A stretch of DNA of 64,000 nt from Sipunculus nudus (taxonomy: Eukaryota > Annelida > Sipuncula > Golfingiida > Sipunculidae), in NCBI GenBank assembly GCA_026874595.1, contig CM049315.1:74662401-74726400 (forward strand). Direction: 5' to 3'. Below are positions 50,069-60,682 of the stretch, piece by piece. Position numbers and translations under genes: made by a program. The notes below the pieces were generated by a model. It made no database searches and was not told where the DNA came from. It was given only the letters and a program-made list of their open reading frames with translations. Position 1 is the first letter of the stretch; each line of letters opens with the position of its first letter.

Positions 50069-50290
50069 TTTATTCTCCAGTACTTGGGCATTGGTAAAAG
50101 TTTAACCTGAACGATCCACTCCTCTTCCAGGAAGGTTCACGTGATGCTGTTTCCCACACCACTTTGCTTGGCGGGTGATATCTGACTTTGACATGTGGCA
50201 GGGCTAGCGTTTCAAGGACTGTGCCATATGCTCTCCCCACGGGTGACCTCAGGCCTAGCTACGGAAATGCTCATTTCTCAGGAAATGCTC
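50055..50290 (-). promoter_or_regulatory. Probable 5' UTR and proximal promoter region of the KLHL gene
   Basis: This GC-richer stretch lies immediately upstream of the predicted start codon. Possible acceptor-like AGs on the minus strand (for example after ccaatgcccaag near 50080, and after ccttcctggaag near 50125) leave open whether a further 5' UTR exon joins here. No convincing minus-strand TATA box was seen, so the transcription start cannot be placed. Confidence 0.4.
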
Positions 50291-51440
50291 ATTTCTCATA
50301 AACGGGTGTGCGAGGTAGTGAATAAACAAGTAATCAACAAATGTTGGCTGATAAAAACACCCAAGTATGAATAACGATGTTCTGTAGTAATATAGACCTG
50401 GTCTCATTGATTGGGAGAAGAAAACTAGACCAGGCAGTTAGGTCTGTTTCTAGTCCTCTTACAACTGTCACCCCTGCCTATAAAAGTGGACCAGTCGGCC
50501 AGAACAATTTCCAAAACAATATATATATGACACAAGTTGACAGCTGATGCTGCAGTCTGAAGTAAACCACCTCTCGTGTGATAATAGACCATTAGTCAAC
50601 TGGCATATAAGCTGATCCCAAAATGCTATTTATCTATTAAATAAATCCAAGACGTCCAGCTCCGTGGGTCAGGCAGCGTTCCTGCAGAATGCCAAAGTAT
50701 GTCACATTTATAGGGCTAAGTCCTACTCTCATGAAAGGCTCAGTGCTGGGTAGTGTTGGAAATTTTGCAACTACCCTGTCATGCTGTTGGGTGTGCTGTT
50801 TGCTGTTCTGGCCAGCTGGTGCTTGCTGTGCCAGTGCTGGCTGAGTGTACACTGACTGTAATCACTGTGGCTACTGCTTGTTCAGCCCTGGTGGAGATAT
50901 GGTACAGCTGGTGTAGCAGCACTGTGCTGTACTAGTACTGACCCCCCCCCCCTCCTGATCACCTGTCCCCTGCTGTTAATCTAAACACCTACACCACTAA
51001 CCTGCTGAAACCTACCACAGCCATCATGCTTATTATCATCAAATCAAAACCTGATTAAAATCAAATAATCAACATTTATCATGGCTATATCATTTTGATT
51101 ATCATTATGATTACATTAATAATTCTATTATTTTCTAAATTTTAAAGAATATGTGCCTCCTTTAATCATTATAGAAAATAAAAGAAATAATCATATCAAA
51201 AGAAAATGTGCCTCCTTTAATTAATATTATCTTTTTACATATTAAATAAACAGGTCTTTGGCCAGTTGGCTGCACTGTCCATATCTAAATTTAAAATGAG
51301 AATAACAGTAGTCATATGATGAGATAATGACACTTTGTTAGCCTCTCCACATTTCACATTTTCTAGGCTTCATTGGTATCAAATAATCAACTTGTCGACT
51401 ACCCGTATCTGCCAAAATCAGAGTAGGACGGGTGAAGTGA
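50291..51440. other. Upstream DNA of the KLHL gene
   Basis: A TATAAAAG box on the plus strand at about 50,480 has no recognised transcript downstream. A C/T-rich stretch lies at 50,940-50,955. A direct repeat (aaaatgtgcctcctttaat) is at about 51,150 and 51,205. No gene seen. Confidence 0.35.
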
Positions 51441-51444
51441 GGCA

Positions 51445-52340
51445 TGGATTAAGTGGCAAGAGGAAATAGAGTTACATGTGTTACATATTAGAATGGTGGT
51501 CTGCCATGTAAACATGATTGTAGATGGCGCCACCTGTTATTTGAACGAGAAACTATCCATGATGTATACACATGCAAAATTTCAGGTGGAAAAGTCAAAC
51601 CACTGCAGAGATATGAGTGATTTTATCCCACAGCAGACAAACAGATGGACACAGTGCAAAAATGGCTGCAGGTGGCACCACCATTTTTGTGTATGTTATA
51701 AAGCTATCCAAGGGCTACATTTGTGTAAATTTTTTTTCCTGAATGGTCAAACGAGTCTGGAAAGATAAGCATTAATGTCTGCAGCGTGAACGTGAATGAA
51801 GCTGGCGCCACCTGCCATAAAATCAAGAAAGCTATCCAGGATGTATACGCATGCCGAATTACAGGTAATTTGGTCAAACCACTGGAGAGATATGAGTAAT
51901 TTTAACGGATACTGTGCAAAAATGGCTGCAGGTGGCGCCACCATTTTTGTGTACGTTACAAAGCTATCCAAGGGCTACATTTGTGTAATTTTTTTTCCTG
52001 ATTGGTCAAACGGTTCCCAAGATATGTGCTTGGATGTCTGCAGTGTAAATGTGAATGTAGGTGGCGCCACCTGACATAAAATCAAGAAAGCTATCTAGGA
52101 TGTATATGCATGCCGAATTTTAGGTGAATTAGTCATACCACCGCAGAGATGTGAGTGATTTTAACCCAAGGCAGATGAACAGATGGACACTATGCAAACA
52201 TGGTTGCAGGTGGTGCCACCATTTTTTGTGTATGTTATAAAGCTATCCAAGGGCTACATTTGTACAAACATTTTTTTTTCTGATCGGTCAAAGTCAAAGG
52301 GTTCCCGAGATATGTGGGTTTATGTGTGGAAACAGACTAA
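51445..52340 (+). repeat. Tandem array of 260-280-bp units with two GGTGGCGCCACC palindromes each
   Basis: A-type sites (..ggcgccacctg..cataaaatcaagaaagctatcc) lie at about 51,526, 51,803 and 52,061. B-type sites (ggctgcaggtggcgccacc, then atttttgtgta) lie at about 51,671, 51,931 and 52,209. Between them are gccgaattacaggt and cagagatatgagtgatttta. A further decayed copy is at 56,640-56,910. Open frames on both strands are repeat-derived. Confidence 0.9.
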
Positions 52341-52365
52341 CAAACAGACGCTTGGCAGAGAGGAA

Positions 52366-52384
52366 AGGTCAGAGGTCAAGGTCA
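52366..52384 (+). promoter_or_regulatory. Three AGGTCA half-sites (DR1 plus DR0)
   Basis: AGGTCA at 52,366, 52,373 and 52,379: spacing of one, then zero bases. Lies at the end of the satellite array. Nuclear-receptor binding is inferred from the motif only. Confidence 0.4.
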
Positions 52385-52523
52385 ATTGGTTAGGCACTAG
52401 TTCACATGTGACCTGATAATTGGTGTAAGTTTTGGAAAAATCCGTCCAGTAGTCTCAGAGGAGTTCTCTGGAAACCAGCGCCGCCGCGGCGGTGGCGGAA
52501 CCCGGTCACAAACATAGTTGTTA

Positions 52524-52690
52524 CTGGGTGCACATAAAAGTGGACCAAAATGTCTTGCTAGTGAAGCTTGCTTAGCTAGCAAAGCGGTTGGTACGCCGGA
52601 CTTGTGCGCTACCAACATGGGTTCGAAACCGGGATCGGCCCAATGTTTTCCCCTGAGCAATTTGTCTTTGTAACAAAATGGGGACTCGTC
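52524..52690 (+). repeat. tRNA-headed SINE, copy 1
   Basis: Leader gggtgcacataaaagtgga..gctagcaaagcggttgg, A-box-like agcggttggtacgccgg, and B box GGGTTCGAAACC (from about 52,620). The tail is cggcccaatgttttcccctg and tttgtctttgtaacaaaatg. It is preceded by a CpG-rich segment (gccgccgcggcggtggcgg, about 52,480-52,500). A minus-strand open frame here is repeat-derived. Confidence 0.75.
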
Positions 52691-52798
52691 TAATGTGACA
52701 GTTAACATTGTAGCCCAGGGAATAAGCTCACCACAGTGTGACTCTTGGGATAATTAGTCTTGTTCTGATAGCAGAACGCTCTTAAGAGGGGGTGTGGT

Positions 52799-52905
52799 AC
52801 GGGTGACATAAAAGCAGCGGTTGGTACACCGGACTTGTGCACCACTGACCTGGGTTCGACTCCCGGATTGGCCCAGGATTTTCCCCTCATTTATTTGTCT
52901 TCTTA
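52799..52905 (+). repeat. tRNA-headed SINE, copy 2
   Basis: Same leader shortened (cgggtgacataaaagcagcgg), ggttggtacaccggacttgt, B box GGGTTCGACTCCC (from about 52,852), then attggcccaggattttcccc. Lies in tandem with the previous copy. Confidence 0.75.
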
Positions 52906-53925
52906 ACATAGTATCCGCAAAACTTTGTTTTGGCGGATACAATTATTGGCAGGCATTGACAAAAAAGTATGGTAAAAGGTAGATATACATATAAAAATGG
53001 TTTTCCCATTAGTTCTAACTGCAATTTTAACACACAAAGAATACTGTCAATTCAGTCAGAAGCACTTTTGGCAATTCTGGTCAATGTTATAAGTTTATAG
53101 TCTGTCTGGACTGTATAACAGTATAATAATGCATGTAGTTCAAAAGACACCTGTAGAATTTAAACACAGAATTTTAAAGAGAATTCAGAAGTCTGAATGT
53201 CATTTATTTTAGAATAACATATAACAAAGGAACTTCATGTGTACCATATTTTCTACACCAGGTTAATACCCTTTATTAATATTCAGCATCTGAAAATACT
53301 CCAATAAAGAGCCCAATAATCTCCTTTCTGGTGAATCACTGCCAGCCTCTCCAGTCTAGATGTTTACCTTGCCTGACCAAATCTGTTCCCACTATTATCT
53401 CCCCTCAAGATTATTTTGGCATCTCTTGGCTTGCAACCATTTCATTAAGGCTCTTCACCCCCCCCCCCCCCCCCCAGCAGGAATACGAGGTTTACAGGGA
53501 TTGTTGATTTCATTTCTGTATCCATATTTGAGTAAAAAAAAATTGTGGGTGGTTCACTAAGTCCCTCCCCCCCCCCCTCTTTCCACCCTGTGGTAAACCA
53601 TCGTTTTCAATTTTTATCTGGCTTTCTTTTCTCAGTTTTATGACTTTCATAAACTGTCCTTTGGGTACACTATTAATTCTAGTTCACAGATTTGCACCTG
53701 ATATTTATTTTTGAGTTTGTCCTTATTCCAAGGTTGTACACTCCGTAACCAATTCCCCTTTATCACTAAGTTGTGGATCGGGTTCAGTCTTCTAGTGATC
53801 ACTTGGCAATTTGCATACATCTAGTTTCTTGTGGATCTATCAATGTAGACTTGTTCCAGAAATGATCAAACCATAGACTTACCTACTCCTAATCAATTAC
53901 ACTGACATAACAGTAATATTTTCCT
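52906..53925. other. Upstream DNA, nothing recognisable; C18 tract at 53,458-53,475
   Basis: A second C-rich run lies at about 53,562-53,577. No gene seen. Confidence 0.4.
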
Positions 53926-54392
53926 AAAGGGACCAAATCACCTATCTGACCTTTATAAACTAATGGTAATCCTTTGGAGCTTTAATTAAAATAGGCCACA
54001 GAATGTGGATATCACTGCACAAAGGCTGCTTTTTTTGCTTATATTGTTTATAATATGTGCAGGCCCATCAAAATTATCAAAACAAATTCAACAAGGGCAT
54101 CTGGCAGAAAGTCTGATAAGCAAGAGCTTTGCAAATGGCATTTTTCAACAAGTGACCTTTCTACCTCCACATATATACAGCTTACCATCTTAGGTTACAT
54201 GTTTTTCCTGTTTTTCAACATTTCCGTGTTTACAAAAATGTTGTTGATAAACAAGATCACACATACTTTACAAAGACATTATGAGAACTTTTCCGAACCA
54301 AAATACCCTTAGATCATTAATATATACACAGAGGAAGCCAGGATCACATAAATTCTTTTACAAAAGGCAGGTGAATGGGCACCTCTAAATAT
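53926..54392 (+). mobile_element. TIR element (family Y), copy 1
   Basis: Ends: AAAGGGACCAAATCACCTATC and, inverted, the related AGGTGCCCATTCACCTGCC. The whole length matches 61,735-62,195 in opposite orientation (aattcaacaagggcatctgg, ctgataagcaagagctttgc, cctccacatatata, ccatcttaggttacatg, cccttagatcattaatata). Its ends resemble those of family X. An 85-codon frame inside is repeat-derived. Confidence 0.75.
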
Positions 54393-55070
54393 CCAAATAC
54401 TGGGAATGACACAAATAACTAACAGAATTACACATGATTCTGACAAGGATAGCTTCAAGGATCTAAACAGACTTCCACGAATCACTCTGAACTTTTTTTA
54501 TTTTTGTGTACTTAATAATAATGTATAACAACTAACCAAGAATTTTCCAGGATCTAGATTCAATTGTCCACAGGAATACTGAGGTCTCAATATCACAAAA
54601 TACTTTGGTTCAGTTCACCTTTAGAATATATATTGAAATAACTTAAAGCCCCAAGGACATATACACATTAGGGGTCCCAAAAATATCCTCTATAAGATCT
54701 GCTTTATAAAAATAAAACTGTTGTTGTTGGTCTAAATATTTTAAAATTAAAAGCAAAATTTCAATTTTTATAAATATATGCAAAATATCTCACATCTAGT
54801 ATGCATTTAACAATAAGAGAGTATCTGTATCATAACACGGTCATCTTATCTTCATGGAATTTTGCTTTCCCATAAAAATGTACACTGCAGTTAATGGTCA
54901 TCTGCTGTTATTTGGCCTGATTGCTGACTCGATAAGTGAAACCAGATACATCCCAGTGAGATTGACAGGAAAATCAGGTTCCCAGTGAGATTGACAGGAA
55001 AATCAGGTTCAATGGTTAGAGTGTTTTTCTACATGTTATGTACATGTTATATGACAAATATGGTCTGTAA
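54393..55070. other. Upstream DNA, nothing recognisable
   Basis: A 28-bp unit containing cccagtgagattgacaggaa and aatcaggtt is directly duplicated at about 54,952-55,009. No gene seen. Confidence 0.4.
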
Positions 55071-55102
55071 TGCCTCCACCAAGAGGTATATGTTCATCCC
55101 CG

Positions 55103-55154
<52 letters not shown>

Positions 55155-55435
55155 TTCACAACATATCTCATGCAATCATAAATGGAATCTCATAAATTTT
55201 CAGGGCATTATAGGAATGGGCTAATGAAGCATTGATTAGATTTTGGTGTTGATCTGGTGCATGATCCAGATTCAGAACATCATAAGGAATATTCACAAAT
55301 GCACAGTCATTTATGGACAAATGAACATGGGAATATCAGCCAAATAAGTGAATACAAACATTTGAGAGCATCCCACAATAATACCCCCTACCTACCAGGG
55401 TAGGGGCTTGCATTCCTCAGAATGCAGATTTATAG
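55071..55435 (+). mobile_element. Helentron-like non-autonomous element, copy E
   Basis: Starts TGCCTCCACCAAGAGG, has a (GT)n tract at about 55,107-55,150, the family body, then ggcttGCATTCCTCAGAATGC (hairpin), AGATTTATAG before TT. A short C-rich insertion precedes the 3' end. Confidence 0.78.
55107..55150 (+). repeat. (TG)n microsatellite within copy E
   Basis: About 22 nearly perfect TG units. The same position is GT-rich in other copies of the element. Confidence 0.95.
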
Positions 55436-55493
55436 TTATGTTTTATAACAATATTCCAAAGAACTACTTTGCCTGAAGTATTTGCTGCTTTTC

Positions 55494-55790
55494 CTAAGAA
55501 GGTTTCTTCAGCTTAGCTTTGTCCTTCTCCTCTTGGTCCACTGTGGGATCACAAACATTATTTGCTGATTGAGCCTGAGATATACAACTTACAAGTAAAA
55601 TGTGATTGATTATGAACACAGGGATTACGTGACCAGTTTGTAGGATTTGAACATTGTTAAGAAATAGAATTGATCCCGAGTGGGAACCATGACATACCGT
55701 GATGAGGATTCTCTCGTAGCTTCCCAGTGGTACGCGATGGGTGTCATAAACATAACGGATAATGTGATTACCTATCCAACAGCTGTATCA
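55494..55790 (-). CDS. Uncertain minus-strand open segment with a KKXX-ending tail
   Basis: The minus strand is open for about 98 codons without any in-frame Met. It includes GNHIIRYVYDTHRVPLGSYE (about 55,780-55,705), followed by a donor-like ACG|GTATGT. Its last part lies after an acceptor-like gtttgtgatcccacag and ends VDQEEKDKAKLKKPS then TAG. A terminal KKPS fits the ER-retrieval KKXX pattern. Simple splicing of the two parts does not keep both frames, so this may be unspliced chance, a pseudogene, or exons of something else. No family is recognised. Plus-strand frames overlap it. Confidence 0.2.
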
Positions 55791-55844
55791 GATACTCAAA
55801 GGAAAACTATATTAGATACACTACATGTGGGAATTTCTAAATGA
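55689..55844 (+). CDS. Small open frame (51 codons) with strong start context
   Basis: ACCATGA start context; the protein starts MTYRDEDSLVASQWYAMGVI, mixed polar/hydrophobic without low complexity. An in-frame TGA lies six codons upstream. The stop TGA overlaps the ATG of the next frame (55,841) as ATGA. The product is not recognised. It competes with the minus-strand reading of the same DNA. Confidence 0.2.
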   Translation: MTYRDEDSLVASQWYAMGVINITDNVITYPTAVSDTQRKTILDTLHVGISK

Positions 55845-56305
55845 AAGTGTGGAAGACTTCCTCAGAACTCACCACTGGTAACAACATTTTCACAGAAAGC
55901 TATACAGAGCGTTACAGTAAGTTCATTCCTCTGTTAATTTTCTTCAGATATTCATTTGAATTAATTGAATCGTTTCTCCTTGTTTCAGCTCCATCTATCA
56001 TGTCTGATAGTACCAAAAATCCTCCTCCATGCTGGAGGTGGTCTTATAGTACCAAAAATCCTCCTCCATGCTGGAGGTGGTCTGATAGTACCAAAAATCC
56101 TCCTCCATGCTGGAGGTGGTCTGATAGTACCAAAAATCCTCCTCCATGCTGGAGGTGGTCTGATAGTACCAAAAATCCTCCTCCATGCTGGAGGTGTAAT
56201 AATAGTACCCAAAGCAAACATATTTTCACTGATTATTGCAAAATACACCATGTGATATTTTTGCAAAATTTTGTGATATTTGTCCTGAAAATAAAACCTT
56301 TGTAA
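55841..56305 (+). CDS. Open frame running into the 39-bp minisatellite; possible mini-intron
   Basis: 154 codons. The first 26 are non-repetitive; the last two thirds are a 13-residue repeat (STKNPPPCWRWSD type) imposed by the minisatellite. The DNA also offers a donor at CGTTACA|GTAAGT (GT at 55,917-55,918) and an acceptor, tttctccttgtttcag, ending about 55,988. That would remove an intron of roughly 70 bp. The repeats read open in several frames on both strands, so coding is doubtful. Confidence 0.15.
   Translation: MKVWKTSSELTTGNNIFTESYTERYSKFIPLLIFFRYSFELIESFLLVSAPSIMSDSTKNPPPCWRWSYSTKNPPPCWRWSDSTKNPPPCWRWSDSTKNPPPCWRWSDSTKNPPPCWRCNNSTQSKHIFTDYCKIHHVIFLQNFVIFVLKIKPL
56006..56200 (+). repeat. 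39-bp minisatellite, five nearly identical units
   Basis: Units start at 56,006, 56,045, 56,084, 56,123 and 56,162. Each holds the inverted repeat CCTCC-atgct-GGAGG, preceded by gatagtaccaaaaatcct. Units two to four are almost perfect, so amplification is recent. A 39-bp unit is a multiple of three, so every frame stays open. Confidence 0.97.
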
Positions 56306-56639
56306 AAATGATGTCTTATTTACACAAGTTTACAGCTATTTATTCTACTGTCTCATAGGTATCTCATGTATACTGTATATACATATATATATGCCTGTCA
56401 ATATTAACACATATTTTATGTTACCCATATATTATAGGGTTAGCCTATAAATCAAATAAAATTAAGAGTTTCCACTTCTTCCATGTTCCTTTAAGTCCTC
56501 ATATGATTTCTAAGAAATTGCATGCATAGGAACTCTATAAATATTAGGTAATTTATAAAAGAACCTCTATGCCAATCTTGTAAGACTGCAAGTATCAAAC
56601 TCTTGTGAAACACTCAGAGAAGTGAAAACTGCAAAAATT

Positions 56640-56910
56640 TAACCCCACAAATATGCCAAACCACTGCAGAGATATGAGTGATTTTATCCTATGGCTAACA
56701 AACAGATGGACGCTGTGCAAAAATGGTTGCAGGTGGCACCACTTATACACATGCAAATTTTTTGCCCAATCGGTTAAATGGTTCCTGAAATATGAGCTTA
56801 GATGTCTGCAGCATAAATGTGAATGTAGGTGGCACCACCTGTCATAAAATCAAGAAAGCTGTCCAGGAAGTATACAGCTGCAAAATTTCAGGTGGATAAG
56901 TCCAACCAAT
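56640..56910 (+). repeat. Decayed copy of the GGTGGCGCCACC satellite
   Basis: Contains caaaccactgcagagatatg, aacagatggacgctgtgc, gttgcaggtggcaccacttatac, gaatgtaggtggcaccacctg and tcataaaatcaagaaagctg, in the same order as 51,600-52,100. Confidence 0.8.
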
Positions 56911-58510
56911 GTTTACCAAGTTTAGCAAAAATAAACAATCTTACAACTGTGCTCTTTCAGTGCTCAGTGAACCCTGAAGTTAATTAAAATAATAATAATA
57001 CTGAAGATTCAGAAGAACAAATCTACAATTAAATATAAATAATACAAAATTTTGAAAAAAAATAATCAGTTTCATACCAATAACTATAAATAATAAAAAT
57101 ATGATTTGGATATAATGTACTTTTATATTAAACCTGAGACAAAATTTTAAAATGGTCTTATTTGAAAAGATCTGTTTCCCCTGATATATCAGTAAAGACC
57201 CAAAAATTGCCTGGCTGACATAAATAGTGCCTTTCCTTTCCTATTCTTATATTAAATTTGTTTGGCAATAAGGCAGTTGGCTGATGTTTATCCACCAGTC
57301 AATTACTTTAAGTGGGCAATAAAAGCAAATTAGGGCATATTTTCAAATATTAAATAGACGCCAGCTCAGGAAATGCTACCATATACAGTTGTATAATAGG
57401 CTGATATTTTGTTACCCTTTTTTTATGTTGAGTAACTGTCAGCAAAAGTTATCTGAAAATAGGGTAAAATTATTATAAATGGCACCAAGGGCCCAGAAAT
57501 TGTCAATAGCCGAGATGGCAAAGTACTGTTAGCAGGGAGGTAGGCATAAATATATTTTGAAAAATGCAATACCATGCTGTACATAAAATGGCACTGCCTG
57601 TATCCTTTTGTGATTTTTTGAGCCATTTGTACACTGGAGTAGGGAACTCTGGCTAAAACACAGCTATAATAGGTAACCAATGTTGTCTGTGCTGTCTGAC
57701 TGATATAATTTCAAATGTTTAAAAGAATTAAACTGTATGTCCTATGTAATAGCATTGGTAAAAGTTCAGGCTTTCAGTACAGTAAATATGGCTGTATAAT
57801 AACAATCTATATCTTCAAATGTTTAAAGGAATACATCTTGTAATCTTTATTAACAGTAGAGGGAAAATTAATATCTTCAGAACAATTTATAGAACACATA
57901 TACTGAGCAATATATATTTAAATATTCAAAAGAATACAGGTAAAAAAATACTGGATAAATGGCTATTGGTCTGAGTGAGATGTTTGTATATTAACACTGA
58001 ATCCTTAATCCAGTGTGGAGATCTTAGAATTTGAAATTAAGAATATAACTACATAAATGATAACATACAAAGTCAAAGACCGATAGTTCCGGAATTCATC
58101 ATCATGGAAATAATATGTCATATTATTACCTTATTATAATATTCATGTGAAGGTCATTGCTTATGATACATGGAAAAGCAGTCAACATTTCATGAAGTTT
58201 TGGGTTACTGTGGGCCTAATCTCAGCTGATATATAAAAGGCTCAATAATTTTATTTTAATATATTTGGCATAACCTGTATCAATTACTTTTCAATCTATA
58301 GCCAATCAAAGGAAAGGGTTAAAATGTTTGACTAGGACTGATGGAGGAGATGGTTTTGGCTTTATAATATTTTGCCATAATTATGAGAAAAGGAGCTCTA
58401 TTGTTTTACCCTTTTACCCTTTTACCTTGGGGAAAATGAAAAACTCCCTGGAAAACAGAATTTAGATCAAAAAGAGGCCCAAACTTTAAGCAATTTAACA
58501 AAGGAAAAAT
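56911..58510. other. Upstream DNA, nothing recognisable
   Basis: AT-rich; open frames without motifs. Confidence 0.4.
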
Positions 58511-59040
58511 TTTAAAGGTACTTAACCATTTGCAATAAAATTTGTACTATCTTATGCCATTTATTAATTTTGGCTGAATACAAAAGGTTCCACACAAAAT
58601 CATCCCAATTAAGGTATGTATGGACTTGCTATCTCCAGTTCACCTGTTTATTTGTTGTTATGGTTCTGTTTGTGAGTAAACACAGTCCGTATGTGTCTGT
58701 TTACTATAACAAGGTTAAAAGCGTGTCCAGGGGTCCAGTCTTGCACATGTACCATAACCGTCTAACAAGGATAAGTGACATGAAAGAAGAAACACAAAAG
58801 AAATAATCGCTTGAAGCTTGAATTATGAAGTTTTCCAGTATGGCCACCTAGTGGCATTTATGTGTATATTTTTCACCAACTGATTGCGCTGGGGCTAGCT
58901 TTTTTTCCACTTGAGTACAGGAGTAAGCAAGTGGTGTTAGAAAAAAATATTGGCTTATACCAACATATTTTAATAAGGAAACACTATATTTCATGTATAA
59001 TTAATGCACTGAGTATGTGAATAGGTTCTTTTAATCTTAC
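58511..59040. mobile_element. TTAAAGGG-ended TIR element (family X), copy 4
   Basis: The left end is ttttaaaggtacttaacca and the right end is a decayed aggttcttttaat. Internal landmarks are shared with 36,386-36,930 and, more weakly, with 19,289-19,695 (acaggagtaagcaa.t). Confidence 0.5.
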
Positions 59041-59260
59041 TGTAAGACCTACAGCTCTGAGTATATGAGTTATGATGAGCAGGTGAGGCTTCACAGTGAA
59101 CCTCAGAGAGACCTCCACGTACCCCTGTAGTAGCAGCCACATCTGGCCTCCTTGTGAGTAATTAGTAACAGTAGAGGCCGTGAGGGCAGCTATTAGTACC
59201 TTAACCTCAGCCCTTTGTTGTTGTTTACAGATGTTCAGCTGACAGCTTTATGGTAGTTTA
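59041..59260 (+). promoter_or_regulatory. GC-richer non-repetitive island, possible regulatory element
   Basis: Not matched to any repeat in the window. It contains CCTTTGTTG (SOX-like) and TTGTTTAC (forkhead-like) within a pyrimidine run that also looks like an acceptor (ttgttgttgtttacag at about 59,230). No open frame downstream supports an exon. Confidence 0.25.
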
Positions 59261-60682
59261 CCTGTCTGTTAATAATCTGACAGGTTATGTCTGTCACTTT
59301 ATTACCCAATGGACACAATCTTGAGAAGAAGTCCTGTGTTCCTTCCTGTCAGTCTGAGGATCACAGTATTCCAAAGAACTCCTGTAGAAAGGTAGACATC
59401 AGGGGTGAAGAAGACTTTCATATTTACAACTTCATATATTTTTATTATATTTCCCTTTCAGCTGCACCTGAATGATCTGCCACCGGTCCTGAAATCTAGT
59501 GAAGGAATTTAGTACTAATAGGAAAGTGATACATTCATTTATTGTTGAACATTAAGTAATTTCAGATTTTATATGCAAAGATTAAGAAATGTTCAAGCAG
59601 GACAAGCTTAATCATATTCCTGGGTGGACGTCTGCCTCTTCCCACACAAATATAAACCAGATGTATCCAATCCCGGAGCATTACCCAGAGAAGGCTCCCT
59701 TCCCAGTAAACACACTAGTGAGCGCTAATAGTGATGAAATATATTACCTGAAATCAATTACCTGTGACTATTATGCTTTTACAACACAGGCATATAATTG
59801 AGGGGGGGGGGGTGTACATGTACAACTTCAGAAATAAAGTTTAGGACAAAATAAAATATCAGGTGCAAATCTGTCATCCTGAAAATCGTTCAAGATTAGT
59901 AATATTTACATTGCTGCTGATCCTTTTAATGTACCAGTACCCTGTATGTGTACAATTTTTGGGATTACTGGATAATTTGCTGAATGACAAACTTGATATT
60001 ACTGCCAAAAGGTAAGCATATTATATTTCATACAAAATTTACTGGTGGAAGGACTGGGATTTAAGCATTTAGTGCGGACAAGCGTTCTGTCTGATCTGAT
60101 AGCAGAAAGAATGGAATGCATGTATCACTGTCATGCTGGACACTGAAGGCCAGGTTTTTTTTTTTTTTTGGGGGGGGGGGGGGTGTTTGTGAGGCCTGTC
60201 AGCATCCACTTTTGGACTATGTTGTACTGTTCTTTCTCAGTAGGATCAACTTAATATATTTATCTATCAGCAAAATATTCAGCTCCATAAAGACCAATAA
60301 AATACATCTATTAAAGGTGGAATGATAATCTTTAAGATAAAATTCTTGGTGATCATCAGATAATAGTTTAGTGAGTTTTCTGGAAAACAAAATGTAATAG
60401 AAATGGGTTGAGAAACTGTAAGACAGACAGAGAAAACTGATCCTAACTTTAATGGCCATTCTTGCAGGGAAACCAATGTACCAATTCTGAATGAAATTGG
60501 ACAATATTTGGGAAACACTGTCCAGATGGAATGTGACACAAGGGAAGACTCACAGGGTGAATCAATGTTCTGTATTTTGAATTGTAGACAAAAATGCCAG
60601 TGATTCACTATGTATATGAACATCACTCTTAATAAAAGAGAACATTCCATCCATATCCATAACCTGCATCCAGTGTCTGTTA
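59261..60682. other. Upstream DNA, nothing recognisable; T15G14 tract at 60,155-60,183
   Basis: Also a G10-11 run at about 59,802. Open frames (for example 60,279-60,824, minus strand) extend into the following tandem array and show no motif. Confidence 0.4.

Noticed and set aside
50478-50490. TATAAAAG on the plus strand as a promoter
   Set aside because: No transcript-like feature follows on that strand, and the KLHL gene is on the other strand.
52397-52942. Minus-strand frames of 62-103 codons
   Set aside because: They translate the CpG-rich leader and tRNA-like heads of SINE copies.
55965-56266. Several open frames on both strands rich in PPPCWRW, LHAGGG or PPAWRRIFGTI
   Set aside because: All are readings of the 39-bp minisatellite, whose length is a multiple of three.
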